From Humisphaera borealis (GTDB lineage: Bacteria > Planctomycetota > Phycisphaerae > Tepidisphaerales > Tepidisphaeraceae), in contig NZ_CP063458.1 of the NCBI RefSeq assembly GCF_015169395.1, positions 806,001 to 870,000 on the forward strand: a stretch of DNA of 64,000 bases, given 5' to 3'. Each line of letters begins with the position of its first letter. Position 1 is the stretch's first letter. Of the stretch, positions 30,264 to 38,824 are shown in pieces. The notes under the pieces are model-generated. The model was not told the DNA's origin. It saw nothing but the letters and a program-made list of their open reading frames with translations, and ran no database searches. Made by a program: the position numbers and the translations under genes.

Positions 30264-31745
30264 TCACGCCGCGCCCACGTCGCCCCAGGTCAGCCAGAAC
30301 TCCATCCCGGCCAGCTTCTGCGGAGTCACATCGACGAACGGGCTGGCACCGCCCCACGGATTCCGCAGGCACAGGCTCGTCACGCGGCCGGCAGTGTCGC
30401 GGGTTACGCTTGTGACGGTGTAGGTGTGCTGTGCGACGAGACCTTCGATGGCACACGGCCCGGTGGAGAACGCAACGGCCTTGCGAGCGTTCCACTGCGT
30501 GAATAGCTCGTTGGCAAATGCGACGCCGCTATTCTCGGGATGGTAGTTCCAACCCATATTGGTGGCGCGGACAGCCGTCAGCAGCTCATTGGGATCGCCG
30601 TAGCAGAGGTCTTCATAGTTGCCGCGATAGTCGCCGTTGGCGATGGCGAATCGATGGGTCGCGTACGCCTTTTCGACGATCGCCACCCACAGGCTTCCGC
30701 CGGTGCCGGTGCGGGCAAACTGCGGCGTTGCGCCATCGGCTTGCACCGGAAGGTCGGCATCGACGCGGTAGAAGCTTCCGCCCAGCGCGACGGCGAATGT
30801 GCCGTCGGCCAGGTCTACGACGGTCGCCCGGACGGTCAGCGGGGCGGCCTGCGCCACGGCACCGAGTTGCCCCAGCAACCAGCAGTTGGCACTGCTGCCC
30901 TGGGTGATGTCGCTGGCGGTCGGGCCGCCGGGGCCGAACAGTGGCCTGCCGGCGAAGCTGCGGTAGCTGACGTCAGTGACCGGGTCGACGACACGATCGC
31001 CGTCGAGCGTCTTGTCCACGCGGTTGGCGAAAGAGGTCACCAGGCGAACGGTGCGGGCGGCCTCATACGCGCTGGCATCGCTCACAATGTCGCGCGCCGC
31101 GCCCGTGCCGCGGTCGGCCCAGACGATGTCGTTGCCCGGTCCGCCGGTCAGGACGTCGGAGGTGCAGGCGTCGATGGCGACGAACGTGTCGTTGCCGTTG
31201 CCGCCTAACATGACGTCTTTGCCTGCGCCGCCGTTGAGATAGTCGTCACCGTCGACACCGAAAAGCTTGTCGTCACCGCCACCACCGACGATCCAGTCAT
31301 TGCCGGCGTCGCCGCTCAGGGCGTCGGCGTTTGACCCGCCAATGAGCGTGTCGTTTCCCGTTCCGCCCCAGATCGTTGCGGTCTTTGACGCTGCCGCTTT
31401 GAGGGTGTCGTTGCCGGACCCACCGTTGAATGTCATCGGCTGATTGACGAAGTCGGATGCCGTGCCGGCAGTGGATACGCAATCGTTCCCGCCACCGGCA
31501 TTGACGGTGATCTGCTTCACCGCATCAAAGCGGACAGAGAACACAACGCGGGCCGGCTTTCCGACCAGTACGTCCAGCTTCTGACTGGACGGGAGAGTTC
31601 CAGCGACCGTGCGACGAAGAACGATTTGATCGGCGTTCTCAGTCCCGGTGACCGTCAGCAGGCCGACACTTGGGTCGAATGCCGCACTGACCGCACTCAA
31701 CAAACGACGTGATTCCAAACGCTCGCAGCGGATCTCGCTTCGCAT
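30264..31745 (-). CDS. Calpain-like cysteine protease with RTX calcium repeats
   Basis: The 493-residue protein starts with an LEPR-XLL-like motif (RLESRRLLS, residues 9-17), suggesting export. Residues about 100-210 hold several GGxGND-type RTX repeats (GGSGNDTL, GGTGNDTL, GDAGND, GGGGDD, GGNGNDTF), which bind calcium. Residues 255-490 form a peptidase C2 (calpain) domain with the full triad: Cys288 in QGSSANCWLLGQLGA, His440 in VAQHTYTV and Asn462 in LRNPWGG. Calpains in bacteria are rare and mostly extracellular here. Calcium may both stabilise and activate it. It is convergent with recO. Confidence 0.85.
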   Translation of the reverse strand: MRSEIRCERLESRRLLSAVSAAFDPSVGLLTVTGTENADQIVLRRTVAGTLPSSQKLDVLVGKPARVVFSVRFDAVKQITVNAGGGNDCVSTAGTASDFVNQPMTFNGGSGNDTLKAAASKTATIWGGTGNDTLIGGSNADALSGDAGNDWIVGGGGDDKLFGVDGDDYLNGGAGKDVMLGGNGNDTFVAIDACTSDVLTGGPGNDIVWADRGTGAARDIVSDASAYEAARTVRLVTSFANRVDKTLDGDRVVDPVTDVSYRSFAGRPLFGPGGPTASDITQGSSANCWLLGQLGAVAQAAPLTVRATVVDLADGTFAVALGGSFYRVDADLPVQADGATPQFARTGTGGSLWVAIVEKAYATHRFAIANGDYRGNYEDLCYGDPNELLTAVRATNMGWNYHPENSGVAFANELFTQWNARKAVAFSTGPCAIEGLVAQHTYTVTSVTRDTAGRVTSLCLRNPWGGASPFVDVTPQKLAGMEFWLTWGDVGAA

Positions 31746-32082
31746 GACCTCACCGCCCTTCAAGCCAGTACGAAAGGCTTTTCCGGATATCGGCGGCTCA
31801 GACCGTCACTTGCGATACGACCGCAAGCGACTCCAATGGTATGACGGGTATCGAGTAACCGGACGTTCGAAAATCTCGCGGGATGAGCCCGGTAGTCCGA
31901 TTTCCAACTGATGTCGAAGTCGAGGGTTACGACGGGTAATTTGGTAGGATTTGAAGGCGAAGCCGACGCGGCGCAACAGGAGCAGGGGTTTCGGACGCTC
32001 GCCCCGGCGTAACCTCATTGCAACCAGTGCGTACAAGCTGCTGTATGCAGAGGGGGAAGGTCACTTCACTTCGAGGAACGCC
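31746..32082. other. Divergent intergenic region
   Basis: About 340 bases separate the calpain gene start from the small Lys/Asp-rich protein gene. It must hold both promoters. The only repeated element noted is GTACAAGCTGCTGT (32031-32044), also present at 36620-36633. No further gene is evident. Confidence 0.4.
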
Positions 32083-32670
32083 ATGCAAATGCGCTACGTC
32101 CGCTCCGTGTCAATGCTCTTCGCCCTTCTGGCCTCTGCCGCGATCGCTGTCGCCGACGCCAAGGGAAAGGACGAAGGCAAATCGGCACGCGATGAACAGT
32201 TGTCTGGCGAAAAGGAGTCTTCCAAGAAGGGGCAGGACCTGGGTGCACGCGTTGACGCACTGGAGCGCCAGGTTCGAGAACTGGTGGCGACCCTGAAAGG
32301 CCATAAAGAAAGTGGCGGAGACAAAGCAGCGGCGATGAAGAAGAGCAACCCTCAAGATGAAGCCGATGCCATCGCCGCCAAGAACAAGATGAAAGCCGCG
32401 ATGGAAGCGAAGATGGCATCCGACAGGAAGCAGCCGGAGAAGAAGCCCGCCGTCCAGAAGGCGATCGACGACGGCCCGATGGTCATCAAGGGCAAGGACG
32501 GGCAGCTCTACGTCCGACTGTCGGCCCTGCCTGAAGAACTCCGCAAGAAGTTCGGCGGTGGCGAGAACGAACAAGCCGCCGAATTGAAACATCCTGACAA
32601 GAAGAAACCCCAGAAGGACGATGACGACGATCACAACCAAGGCAAGAAGCCGAGCCAGAAAGACGACTGA
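32083..32670 (+). CDS. Secreted Lys/Asp-rich coiled-coil protein
   Basis: The 195-residue protein has a signal peptide (VSMLFALLASAAIAVADA). The mature part is highly charged: a coiled coil (DLGARVDALERQVRELVATLKGHKE), a Lys/Glu/Ala-rich segment, and an acidic-basic tail (KDDDDDHNQGKKPSQKDD). GPMVIKGKDGQLYVRLSALPEELRKKFGG is the only ordered-looking block. I do not recognise a family. GAGGAA precedes the start. A second small charged exported protein is encoded at 36228-36464, with which it shares composition only. Confidence 0.7.
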   Translation: MQMRYVRSVSMLFALLASAAIAVADAKGKDEGKSARDEQLSGEKESSKKGQDLGARVDALERQVRELVATLKGHKESGGDKAAAMKKSNPQDEADAIAAKNKMKAAMEAKMASDRKQPEKKPAVQKAIDDGPMVIKGKDGQLYVRLSALPEELRKKFGGGENEQAAELKHPDKKKPQKDDDDDHNQGKKPSQKDD

Positions 32671-32803
32671 ACGCTGGAACTATCGACTTGCTCACTGAAA
32701 CCCACGCACGTTCGACGTCGGACTTCAAACGAAGTACAGAAGACGTCTCGTACAGCCGTTGAACCCGAAGAACCGTTTCATATCCCAACGCAGGAGGAAC
32801 CTC

Positions 32804-33409
32804 ATGTCGATCCGAAGCCGCCGCTCCGCCGCACTGTTGATCGCCCTGGCGATCTCGCCGTTCACGCTGATTGCCGCCGACGCGCCCAAGGCAGAATCCA
32901 AAACCGAAGCGCCCAAAGCCGCTGCCGCCAAAGCCGTTGAACTGTTCAACGGCAAGGACCTCACCGGTTGGGGCTACAAGACCGGCGAGAAGTTCGACGG
33001 CAAGACCGAGTCGGACGACAAGCGCTACTCGGCGAAGGACGGCGTATTGACCGTTAATCCGGGCACCGGCATCCGCCAGCTCTGGACGACCGCCCAGTTC
33101 ACTGGCGACTTCGAGTTGCGGCTGGAGTTCCGCGCCGGCGTCGCCGCCGACAGCGGACTGTTCGTCCGCGGCCCGCAGTTACAGGTCCGCGACTACCTCG
33201 TCGCCGGCCCGTACAAGGAACTCAAGAAGTACAAGGCGCAGGACTGGAACGAGATCATCGTGATCGTTAAAGACGGCGTCGCCCACTGCACCTGCAACGG
33301 CGAAGTGCTCAATGCGGCGATGAAGGTGCCCGCCACCGGCGGCATCGGCTTGGAGGCCGACAAAGGGACCATGGAGTATCGCAATCTCCGGCTGACGCCG
33401 GCGAAGTGA
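32804..33409 (+). CDS. Secreted DUF1080 (3-keto-disaccharide hydrolase-like) protein
   Basis: The 201-residue protein has a signal peptide (ALLIALAISPFTLIAADA) and a DUF1080 domain of concanavalin-like fold, recognised by VELFNGKDLTGWGYKT, GVLTVNPGTGIRQLWT, FELRLEFRAGVAADSGLFVRGP and the ending GGIGLEADKGTMEYRNLRLTPAK. Family members cleave 3-keto-disaccharides and other glycosides or act as carbohydrate-binding domains. The start is fixed by AGGAGG eight bases upstream. It is a typical planctomycete exported glycan-acting protein. Confidence 0.9.
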   Translation: MSIRSRRSAALLIALAISPFTLIAADAPKAESKTEAPKAAAAKAVELFNGKDLTGWGYKTGEKFDGKTESDDKRYSAKDGVLTVNPGTGIRQLWTTAQFTGDFELRLEFRAGVAADSGLFVRGPQLQVRDYLVAGPYKELKKYKAQDWNEIIVIVKDGVAHCTCNGEVLNAAMKVPATGGIGLEADKGTMEYRNLRLTPAK

Positions 33410-33428
33410 GCGGATTGGATGGCAGAGG

Positions 33429-33527
33429 AACGAAGGTACGAAGGGGCACGAAGGCACGAAGTTTTTTGTACACTGCAGTCAGGCACGCATTTCTTTGTGT
33501 CCTTCGTGTCTTCGTGCCCTTCGTGTT
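33429..33527. repeat. Inverted array of CACGAAGG-type short repeats
   Basis: The left arm is a tandem of ACGAAGG-like units (33429-33461), the right arm its complement (CCTTCGTG units, 33493-33527), with about 30 bases between. The whole can fold into a long hairpin. Related arrays built on CGCCAAG and CACGGAG lie at 47229-47473. Confidence 0.75.
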
Positions 33528-33543
33528 CAAAACGAACGTCGAG

Positions 33544-33563
33544 TCTCTCTCTCTCTCTCTCTC
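33544..33563. repeat. CT dinucleotide repeat
   Basis: About ten CT units occur 70 bases before the helicase start codon. Such microsatellites can vary in length by slippage. Confidence 0.7.
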
Positions 33564-33634
33564 GCACGGGGCCGTGACGTACGGAAGTCATCCGACGAGC
33601 GGCGGCGGCATCGGACTTCCGCTACCATCCGGCG

Positions 33635-36067
33635 GTGATCTCTCGCGACGAAATCATCCTCGACTATCTCGAACGCCTTGCGTACGCGCCTTACCCCGTG
33701 CAGGAAGAGGCGCTGTACGCCTGGGCCGCGTCCGAGCAGGGGGTGCTGCTGTCGGCGCCGACGGGCACCGGCAAGACGCTCGTCGCTGAGGCGGCGGTAT
33801 ACGAAGGGCTGCGCACCGGAAAGAGCGTCTACTACTCCACGCCGCTGATTGCCCTCACCGACCAGAAGCTCATCGAACTTCAGGACACCGTCGAACGCTG
33901 GGGCTACGAGCGCGACACCGTCGGCCTGGTCACCGGGCACCGCACGGTGAACCCTAACGCGCCGATCAAGGTCGTCGTCGCCGAGGTGCTGCTCAACCGG
34001 CTGCTCCACCCCGAGGCGTACGACTTTGCCAATGTCGGCGCGGTGGTGATGGACGAGTTCCACAACTTTAACGAGCCGCAGCGGGGGATCGTCTGGGAAT
34101 TGGCGTTGTCGCTGCTGCCGGCGCACGTCCGCGTCATGCTGCTGTCGGCGACGGTGGGGGCGGCTTCGGAGTTCGTCAACTGGATGGCCCGCAGCCTCGA
34201 TCGGCGGGTGACGCTCGTTGAGGGCAGAGAGCGCAAGGTTCCGCTCCATTTCCACTGGGTGGGCGACGAACTGCTGCCCGATTTCGTGGAGAGTATCGCC
34301 CGCGGCGAAGACACGCGCCGGCGTACGCCATTGCTGATCTTTTGTTTCGACCGCGAGATCTGCTGGGTGACGGCCGATGTGCTCAAAGGACGCGACGTGT
34401 TCGTCGAGGGCCAGCGTAAGGCGCTGCTCGACCGGCTGGAATCGTTCGACTTTTCCGTCGGTTCCGGTAACAAGCTGCGGACGTTTCTGACGCGCGGCAT
34501 CGGCATCCACCACGCAGGTCTGCTGCCGCGCTACCGGCGGGTGGTGGAGATGCTGTTCCAGGAAAAGCTGCTGCCGGTCTGTGTCTGCACGGAAACGCTC
34601 GCGGCCGGCATCAACCTGCCGGCGCGGTCGGTCATTCTGACGACGCTGGTCAAAGGGCCGCGCGACAAGAAGAAACTGATCGACCCCAGCGCCGCGCAGC
34701 AGATGTTCGGCCGGGCCGGCAGGCCGCAGTTCGATACTGAGGGGCACGTCTTTGCGATGGCGCACGAAGACGACGTGAAGCTGTTCCGCTGGAAGGAAAA
34801 GTACGACTCCATCCCCGAAGACACCAAGGACCCGGGGCTGATGAAGGCCAAGAAGGCGCTGCTGAAGAAGAAGCCGACGCGGCGGGCCAACTTCACCTAT
34901 TGGAACGCCGACCAGTTCACCAAGCTGCAGACCGCGCCACCGGCCCGGCTGGCGAGCAAGGGGCGGCTCACCTGGCGGTGGCTGGGGTTCCTGCTGGAGG
35001 CCAACCCGGCCGTCGAGCCGATACGCCAGGTCATCCGCCGTCGGTTGATGGACTTGCCGACGATCGAAGGCGAGATCAAACGGCTGACGCGCATGCTGGT
35101 GACGCTCAGTCATATGGGCGTGGTGTTGCTCGACCCGCCGCCGCCCAAGAGCTGGCTCGACGCGATCAAGCCTGCAGGCAGTTCGGCCGGGGCGGCGGCG
35201 GTCGATCCCGCCGACGCGGCAGCACCGCCGGACGACGACGAAGACGATGCCGAACCATCGACAGCGGCTTCTCCGACATCGACCACGGATCTGCTCGGCC
35301 GGCTGAAGCTTGGTGAGCACGTCGGCGCGACCGTCGCCGCTGCGACGGCGAAAGCCGCCGGCAAAAACGCACCCGCGTTCACCGAGCCGTACGACGTCAT
35401 TACCGCCACGCCCACGCCACGCCTCAAAGACCTGATGGTCTTCCGCGCCGTGCATCCGTTGTACGGCTTGTTCCTGATGGACTACCTCGCCAAGGCCGAG
35501 GACCACGAGCTGGTGCAGATCCTGGAGAGCCTGCTGGAGATGCCCGGCTCGGTCGCCAAATCGCTGCGGGTGCCGTGGCCGGATGATTTGCCGCCCGGGC
35601 GGCTTGCGCTGGAAGTGGTGGACCCGGCGATCCTGACGCGCGGGCTGGCCGCGCACGAGGACCTCTATCCGCCGTCGGATCAATCCGACCTGCCGCCCGA
35701 GATGCGCAAGTACCCCGTGCCGCTGGCGCAGAAGGTGCGGATGCTGTTCGAGAGCGAGATCGACCACGCCGGTGGACTGTTCATCACGCCGGTTTGGGGC
35801 ATCGGCGACTTGCTGAATCACGGCGGCGACTTCGACAAGTTCGTCCGTTCGCGCGACCTGCTGAAGCAGGAGGGCATCTTCTTCAAGCATGTGCTGCGGA
35901 TGATCCTGCTCTGCGAAGAGTTCGCCCAGCTCACGCCTAAAGACGTGAACCGCGACGAATGGCAGACCCGGCTGCGGAGTATCGCTGCCGTATTGACGAC
36001 GGCATGCCGCACGGTCGATCCGCAGTCGACCGACGAAATCCTGGAGGAACTGGTGGACCAGATCTAG
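33635..36067 (+). CDS. Ski2-like superfamily 2 RNA/DNA helicase
   Basis: The 810-residue ATPase has the SF2 motifs: Walker A SAPTGTGKT (residues 40-48), motif Ia STPLIALTDQK, DEFH box at 140-143, motif III LLSATVG, motif IV-V regions (GIGIHHAGLLPRYR, CTETLAAGINLPARSVIL) and motif VI QMFGRAGRPQFD. The HHAGL and GxN-PAR blocks mark the Ski2-like group. Residues about 510-560 form a Pro/Asp-rich linker (PDDDEDDAEP). The product probably unwinds RNA or DNA. Translation starts at GTG (33635). The whole opposite strand is also open, which reflects base composition. Confidence 0.9.
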   Translation: MISRDEIILDYLERLAYAPYPVQEEALYAWAASEQGVLLSAPTGTGKTLVAEAAVYEGLRTGKSVYYSTPLIALTDQKLIELQDTVERWGYERDTVGLVTGHRTVNPNAPIKVVVAEVLLNRLLHPEAYDFANVGAVVMDEFHNFNEPQRGIVWELALSLLPAHVRVMLLSATVGAASEFVNWMARSLDRRVTLVEGRERKVPLHFHWVGDELLPDFVESIARGEDTRRRTPLLIFCFDREICWVTADVLKGRDVFVEGQRKALLDRLESFDFSVGSGNKLRTFLTRGIGIHHAGLLPRYRRVVEMLFQEKLLPVCVCTETLAAGINLPARSVILTTLVKGPRDKKKLIDPSAAQQMFGRAGRPQFDTEGHVFAMAHEDDVKLFRWKEKYDSIPEDTKDPGLMKAKKALLKKKPTRRANFTYWNADQFTKLQTAPPARLASKGRLTWRWLGFLLEANPAVEPIRQVIRRRLMDLPTIEGEIKRLTRMLVTLSHMGVVLLDPPPPKSWLDAIKPAGSSAGAAAVDPADAAAPPDDDEDDAEPSTAASPTSTTDLLGRLKLGEHVGATVAAATAKAAGKNAPAFTEPYDVITATPTPRLKDLMVFRAVHPLYGLFLMDYLAKAEDHELVQILESLLEMPGSVAKSLRVPWPDDLPPGRLALEVVDPAILTRGLAAHEDLYPPSDQSDLPPEMRKYPVPLAQKVRMLFESEIDHAGGLFITPVWGIGDLLNHGGDFDKFVRSRDLLKQEGIFFKHVLRMILLCEEFAQLTPKDVNRDEWQTRLRSIAAVLTTACRTVDPQSTDEILEELVDQI

Positions 36068-36166
36068 GCGTTGGCAGCGCGCTGTGCCGCGAGCCAGGAA
36101 CGCCGCCACCGCAGTGCAGCAGCGCCGCATCAGCCGAGGCGGCGGCCAGGCCGCGCACAGAGAGGG

Positions 36167-36199
36167 CCGGCGTGCCGTCCAGTATGGATGGCACGCCGG
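36167..36199. terminator. Hairpin between helicase and small secreted protein genes
   Basis: CCGGCGTGCCGTCC (36167-36180) pairs with 36186-36199 at 13 of 14 positions around loop AGTAT. It lies between convergent genes. No T-run follows on either strand, so it may be a factor-dependent terminator or a dispersed palindrome. Confidence 0.4.
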
Positions 36200-36227
36200 T
36201 CCCCGTCTACGGACTTCAGGCGAGGAC

Positions 36228-36464
36228 TTACCTGTGGTTCGGGCCGTCGTCGTGACCACCCTTTTTCTTTCCGCCTTTGTCGTCGGCGATCTTGCCCGCT
36301 TTCCTGACAGCATCCTTTTTGACATTCTTTCCGCTCCTGCTGCCGCGGTCGTCCTTCTTTTCGGCTTCCCGGCCGCGAGACTCGGCTTCCTTCGCCATCG
36401 ACGGAGTGGCCGTCACGCACAAGCCGAGCATCAGAGCCGCAACCAGCGAAACTCGCTTCAACAT
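36228..36464 (-). CDS. Small basic secreted protein
   Basis: The 78-residue protein starts at an ATG with GGAGG nine bases upstream and has a signal peptide (VSLVAALMLGLCVTATPSMA). The mature 55 residues are almost wholly charged (Lys, Arg, Asp, Glu) and end GGKKKGGHDDGPNHR. I recognise no family. Its composition resembles the mature part of the protein at 32083-32670. It may bind polyanions, but this is inference. Confidence 0.65.
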   Translation of the reverse strand: MLKRVSLVAALMLGLCVTATPSMAKEAESRGREAEKKDDRGSRSGKNVKKDAVRKAGKIADDKGGKKKGGHDDGPNHR

Positions 36465-36753
36465 ACGAACCTCCACGAGCGTGCATGGCACGCTAAAACA
36501 GATTCGGCAGCAGCGATCCAACCGCCGATCGATGACTCACGAGCACAAGACCGCTGCAAGAAACTTAGCGATTCCGAGCTGTTTTCGACGGCACTGCAAA
36601 GAATGCAGGTATTCACGCGGTACAAGCTGCTGTGAACGTGCGCGTTCGTTGCGGGCGAAGGCTCACGACCACCCAATGCGTGGAGATTCAAGAGCGAACG
36701 CACCTCCGATCGCACGGTACTACCGGGCGGGGTGTGCGCAGCCCGGGAGATGC

Positions 36754-38811
36754 ATGAAGACTTATGGATTTGCGGTCGTTGTCTTCGCGTTGTCGGCGCT
36801 TGGCGTGAATGCAGCGGGTGAGGCTGCGCCGGTCGTCGATTCGATCGGCATGAAACTCATCCGCATCGAGCCCGGTTCCTTCACTATGGGCCAGGACGGC
36901 CCGCCGGCCGACCACCACATGAACAAGCACCCGGCGGAGTTCGATCGCGCCGACTGGGACGAGAAGCCGGCGCATAAGGTGACGATCTCCGGCGCGTTTT
37001 ACATCGGCGAGAAGGAAGTCACACTCGGTCAGTATCGCCAGTTCAAACCGAAGCATCGGCCCAAGAACACCGACGACGAGGCGGCGACGGGCGTCAGTTG
37101 GTTCGACGCCGTCGCGTACTGCCAATGGCTCTCGAAAAAGGAAGGCAAGCCGTACCGCCTGCCCACCGAGGCCGAGTGGGAATACGCCTGCCGCGCCGGC
37201 ACCACCACCCTGTTCAACACCGGCGATACGCTTCCGCCGGGGTCGCACAAATGGTTCGGCGATTCCGGCAGGCGGTCGCTCTACTTCGGCACCAACCCCA
37301 TGCCGCCGGAGTACAAGGTGATCGACGGCCCGGTGTCGCTTCGGGGCGGAGAGGGCACGCCCAACGCGTGGGGCCTCTACGACATGCACGGCAACGCCGC
37401 CGAGTGGTGCGCCGACTGGTACGGCCCCTACGAAGCCGGCGAGCAGACCGACCCCCTCGGCCGCAGCGACGGCGACTTTCGAGTTTTTCGCGGCGGGACG
37501 CATTCGACCTTCAGCCGTCTGCTTCGCTCGGCGAACCGCGCCGCCTGGATCCCCGAGTCGGCCAGTGAAAACATCGGCTTCCGCGTCGTGCAGGCCGATG
37601 CGCCCAAGGGCAAGTTGCTGCCGCCGGCCACGCCGCCGCTCAATGCGCGGAACGTCAGCCAGTTGATTCCCAAGCTTCAGAAGCCTTCGCCGGAGATTCC
37701 GCATTTCGCCGGCCCCGTTCCATTCGTGAACATTCCGCCCGGCTCAGCCGGTCCGATGTACTCGTGGCACAACCACAGCCCCGCGATCACCGAATGCCCC
37801 AACGGCGATCTGCTGGCGACCTGGTTTTCGTGCGTCGACGAAGGCGGCAGCGAACTCTGCAACCTCGCCTCGCGCCTTCGCTGGGGCACCACCGAGTGGG
37901 AACCGGCAACTCCGTTCTGGGACGGCGCCGACGTCAACGACCACGCCCCCAAGCTCTGGTGGGACGGCAACCAGACGATCTATCACCTGGCCCGCGGCCT
38001 TGTCGAAGACGTCGTGCGAACCTCCAACGACAACGGTGCGACCTGGTCCAAGGCCCGCACGATCTTTCCCAACGGCGAGTTCGGCAATCAGATGATCCGC
38101 ACCCGCGAAGGACACCTGTTCATCACCCACGACTCGCGAACGACCGGGCTTGTCAGCAGCGTCGATAACGGCAAATCGTGGAACTCCATCCTCCTGGCCA
38201 AAAAGGATTCCGACATCCGCCCTGGCGGAACGGGTGGTCGCCCGCCGGGTATTCATGCGCCGATCGTCCAACTCGCCGACGGCAGCATCATGGCCTACAG
38301 TCGGCAGGACCCGCCCGAAGACCAGGCTGCGTTCCACGGCAAAACGCCGCTCAGTATCACCCGCGACGGCGGCAAGACCTGGACCTTCTCCGAGTCGGAG
38401 TTCCCGGCGATCAGCACCGCGCAGCGTGCCGTGATGATCCGCCTGCGCGAAGGCCCGATCCTGCTCTGCTCGTACACCGACCAGGCCCGCGACTGGAAGG
38501 ACCGCAATGGGATGACCTTCAAAGCCGAGGGCGATGTCGAGTTCACCGGCTACGGGCTCTTCGCGGCGGTCTCGATGGACGATGGCAAGACCTGGCCGCA
38601 CCGTCGGCTGATTACCCCCGGCGGGGCGCCACGCGAACTCCCGACAATCGATCGAGGCATCGCGACGTTCAGCGACACCATGTCCGAGCGCAGCGGATAC
38701 CTCGCCGCGATCCAGACGCGCGACGATCGCGTGCAGCTCATCAGCAGCAAGAACCACTACGTCTTCAACCTCGCCTGGGTGAAAACGCTTCCCCCGGCAC
38801 CGAAGAAGTAG
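36754..38811 (+). CDS. SUMF1-like domain fused to sialidase-like domain, secreted
   Basis: The 685-residue protein has a signal peptide (FAVVVFALSALGVNAAGEA), a SUMF1/FGE-sulfatase domain (about residues 27-275: RIEPGSFTMGQ, YRLPTEAEWEYACRAGT, DMHGNAAEWCADWYG, ENIGFRVV) and a C-terminal exo-sialidase-like beta-propeller (about 310-675) with Asp-box-like turns (SNDNGATWSKARTIF, SVDNGKSWNS, TRDGGKTWTF, SMDDGKTWPHRR). The SUMF1 part lacks the CxxxxC-type pair that true formylglycine-generating enzymes use (here GGTHSTFSRLLRSAN), so it is probably a binding domain. The sialidase part may cleave or bind sialylated or other acidic glycans. GGGAGA precedes the start. Confidence 0.85.
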   Translation: MKTYGFAVVVFALSALGVNAAGEAAPVVDSIGMKLIRIEPGSFTMGQDGPPADHHMNKHPAEFDRADWDEKPAHKVTISGAFYIGEKEVTLGQYRQFKPKHRPKNTDDEAATGVSWFDAVAYCQWLSKKEGKPYRLPTEAEWEYACRAGTTTLFNTGDTLPPGSHKWFGDSGRRSLYFGTNPMPPEYKVIDGPVSLRGGEGTPNAWGLYDMHGNAAEWCADWYGPYEAGEQTDPLGRSDGDFRVFRGGTHSTFSRLLRSANRAAWIPESASENIGFRVVQADAPKGKLLPPATPPLNARNVSQLIPKLQKPSPEIPHFAGPVPFVNIPPGSAGPMYSWHNHSPAITECPNGDLLATWFSCVDEGGSELCNLASRLRWGTTEWEPATPFWDGADVNDHAPKLWWDGNQTIYHLARGLVEDVVRTSNDNGATWSKARTIFPNGEFGNQMIRTREGHLFITHDSRTTGLVSSVDNGKSWNSILLAKKDSDIRPGGTGGRPPGIHAPIVQLADGSIMAYSRQDPPEDQAAFHGKTPLSITRDGGKTWTFSESEFPAISTAQRAVMIRLREGPILLCSYTDQARDWKDRNGMTFKAEGDVEFTGYGLFAAVSMDDGKTWPHRRLITPGGAPRELPTIDRGIATFSDTMSERSGYLAAIQTRDDRVQLISSKNHYVFNLAWVKTLPPAPKK

Positions 38812-38824
38812 CCACCTCGACCCA

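Noticed and set aside
33527-36325. A 932-codon open frame on the minus strand opposite the helicase gene
   Set aside because: The plus strand shows all SF2 helicase motifs. The antisense product is Arg/Gln/His-rich low-complexity sequence, the usual effect of GC-rich third codon positions.
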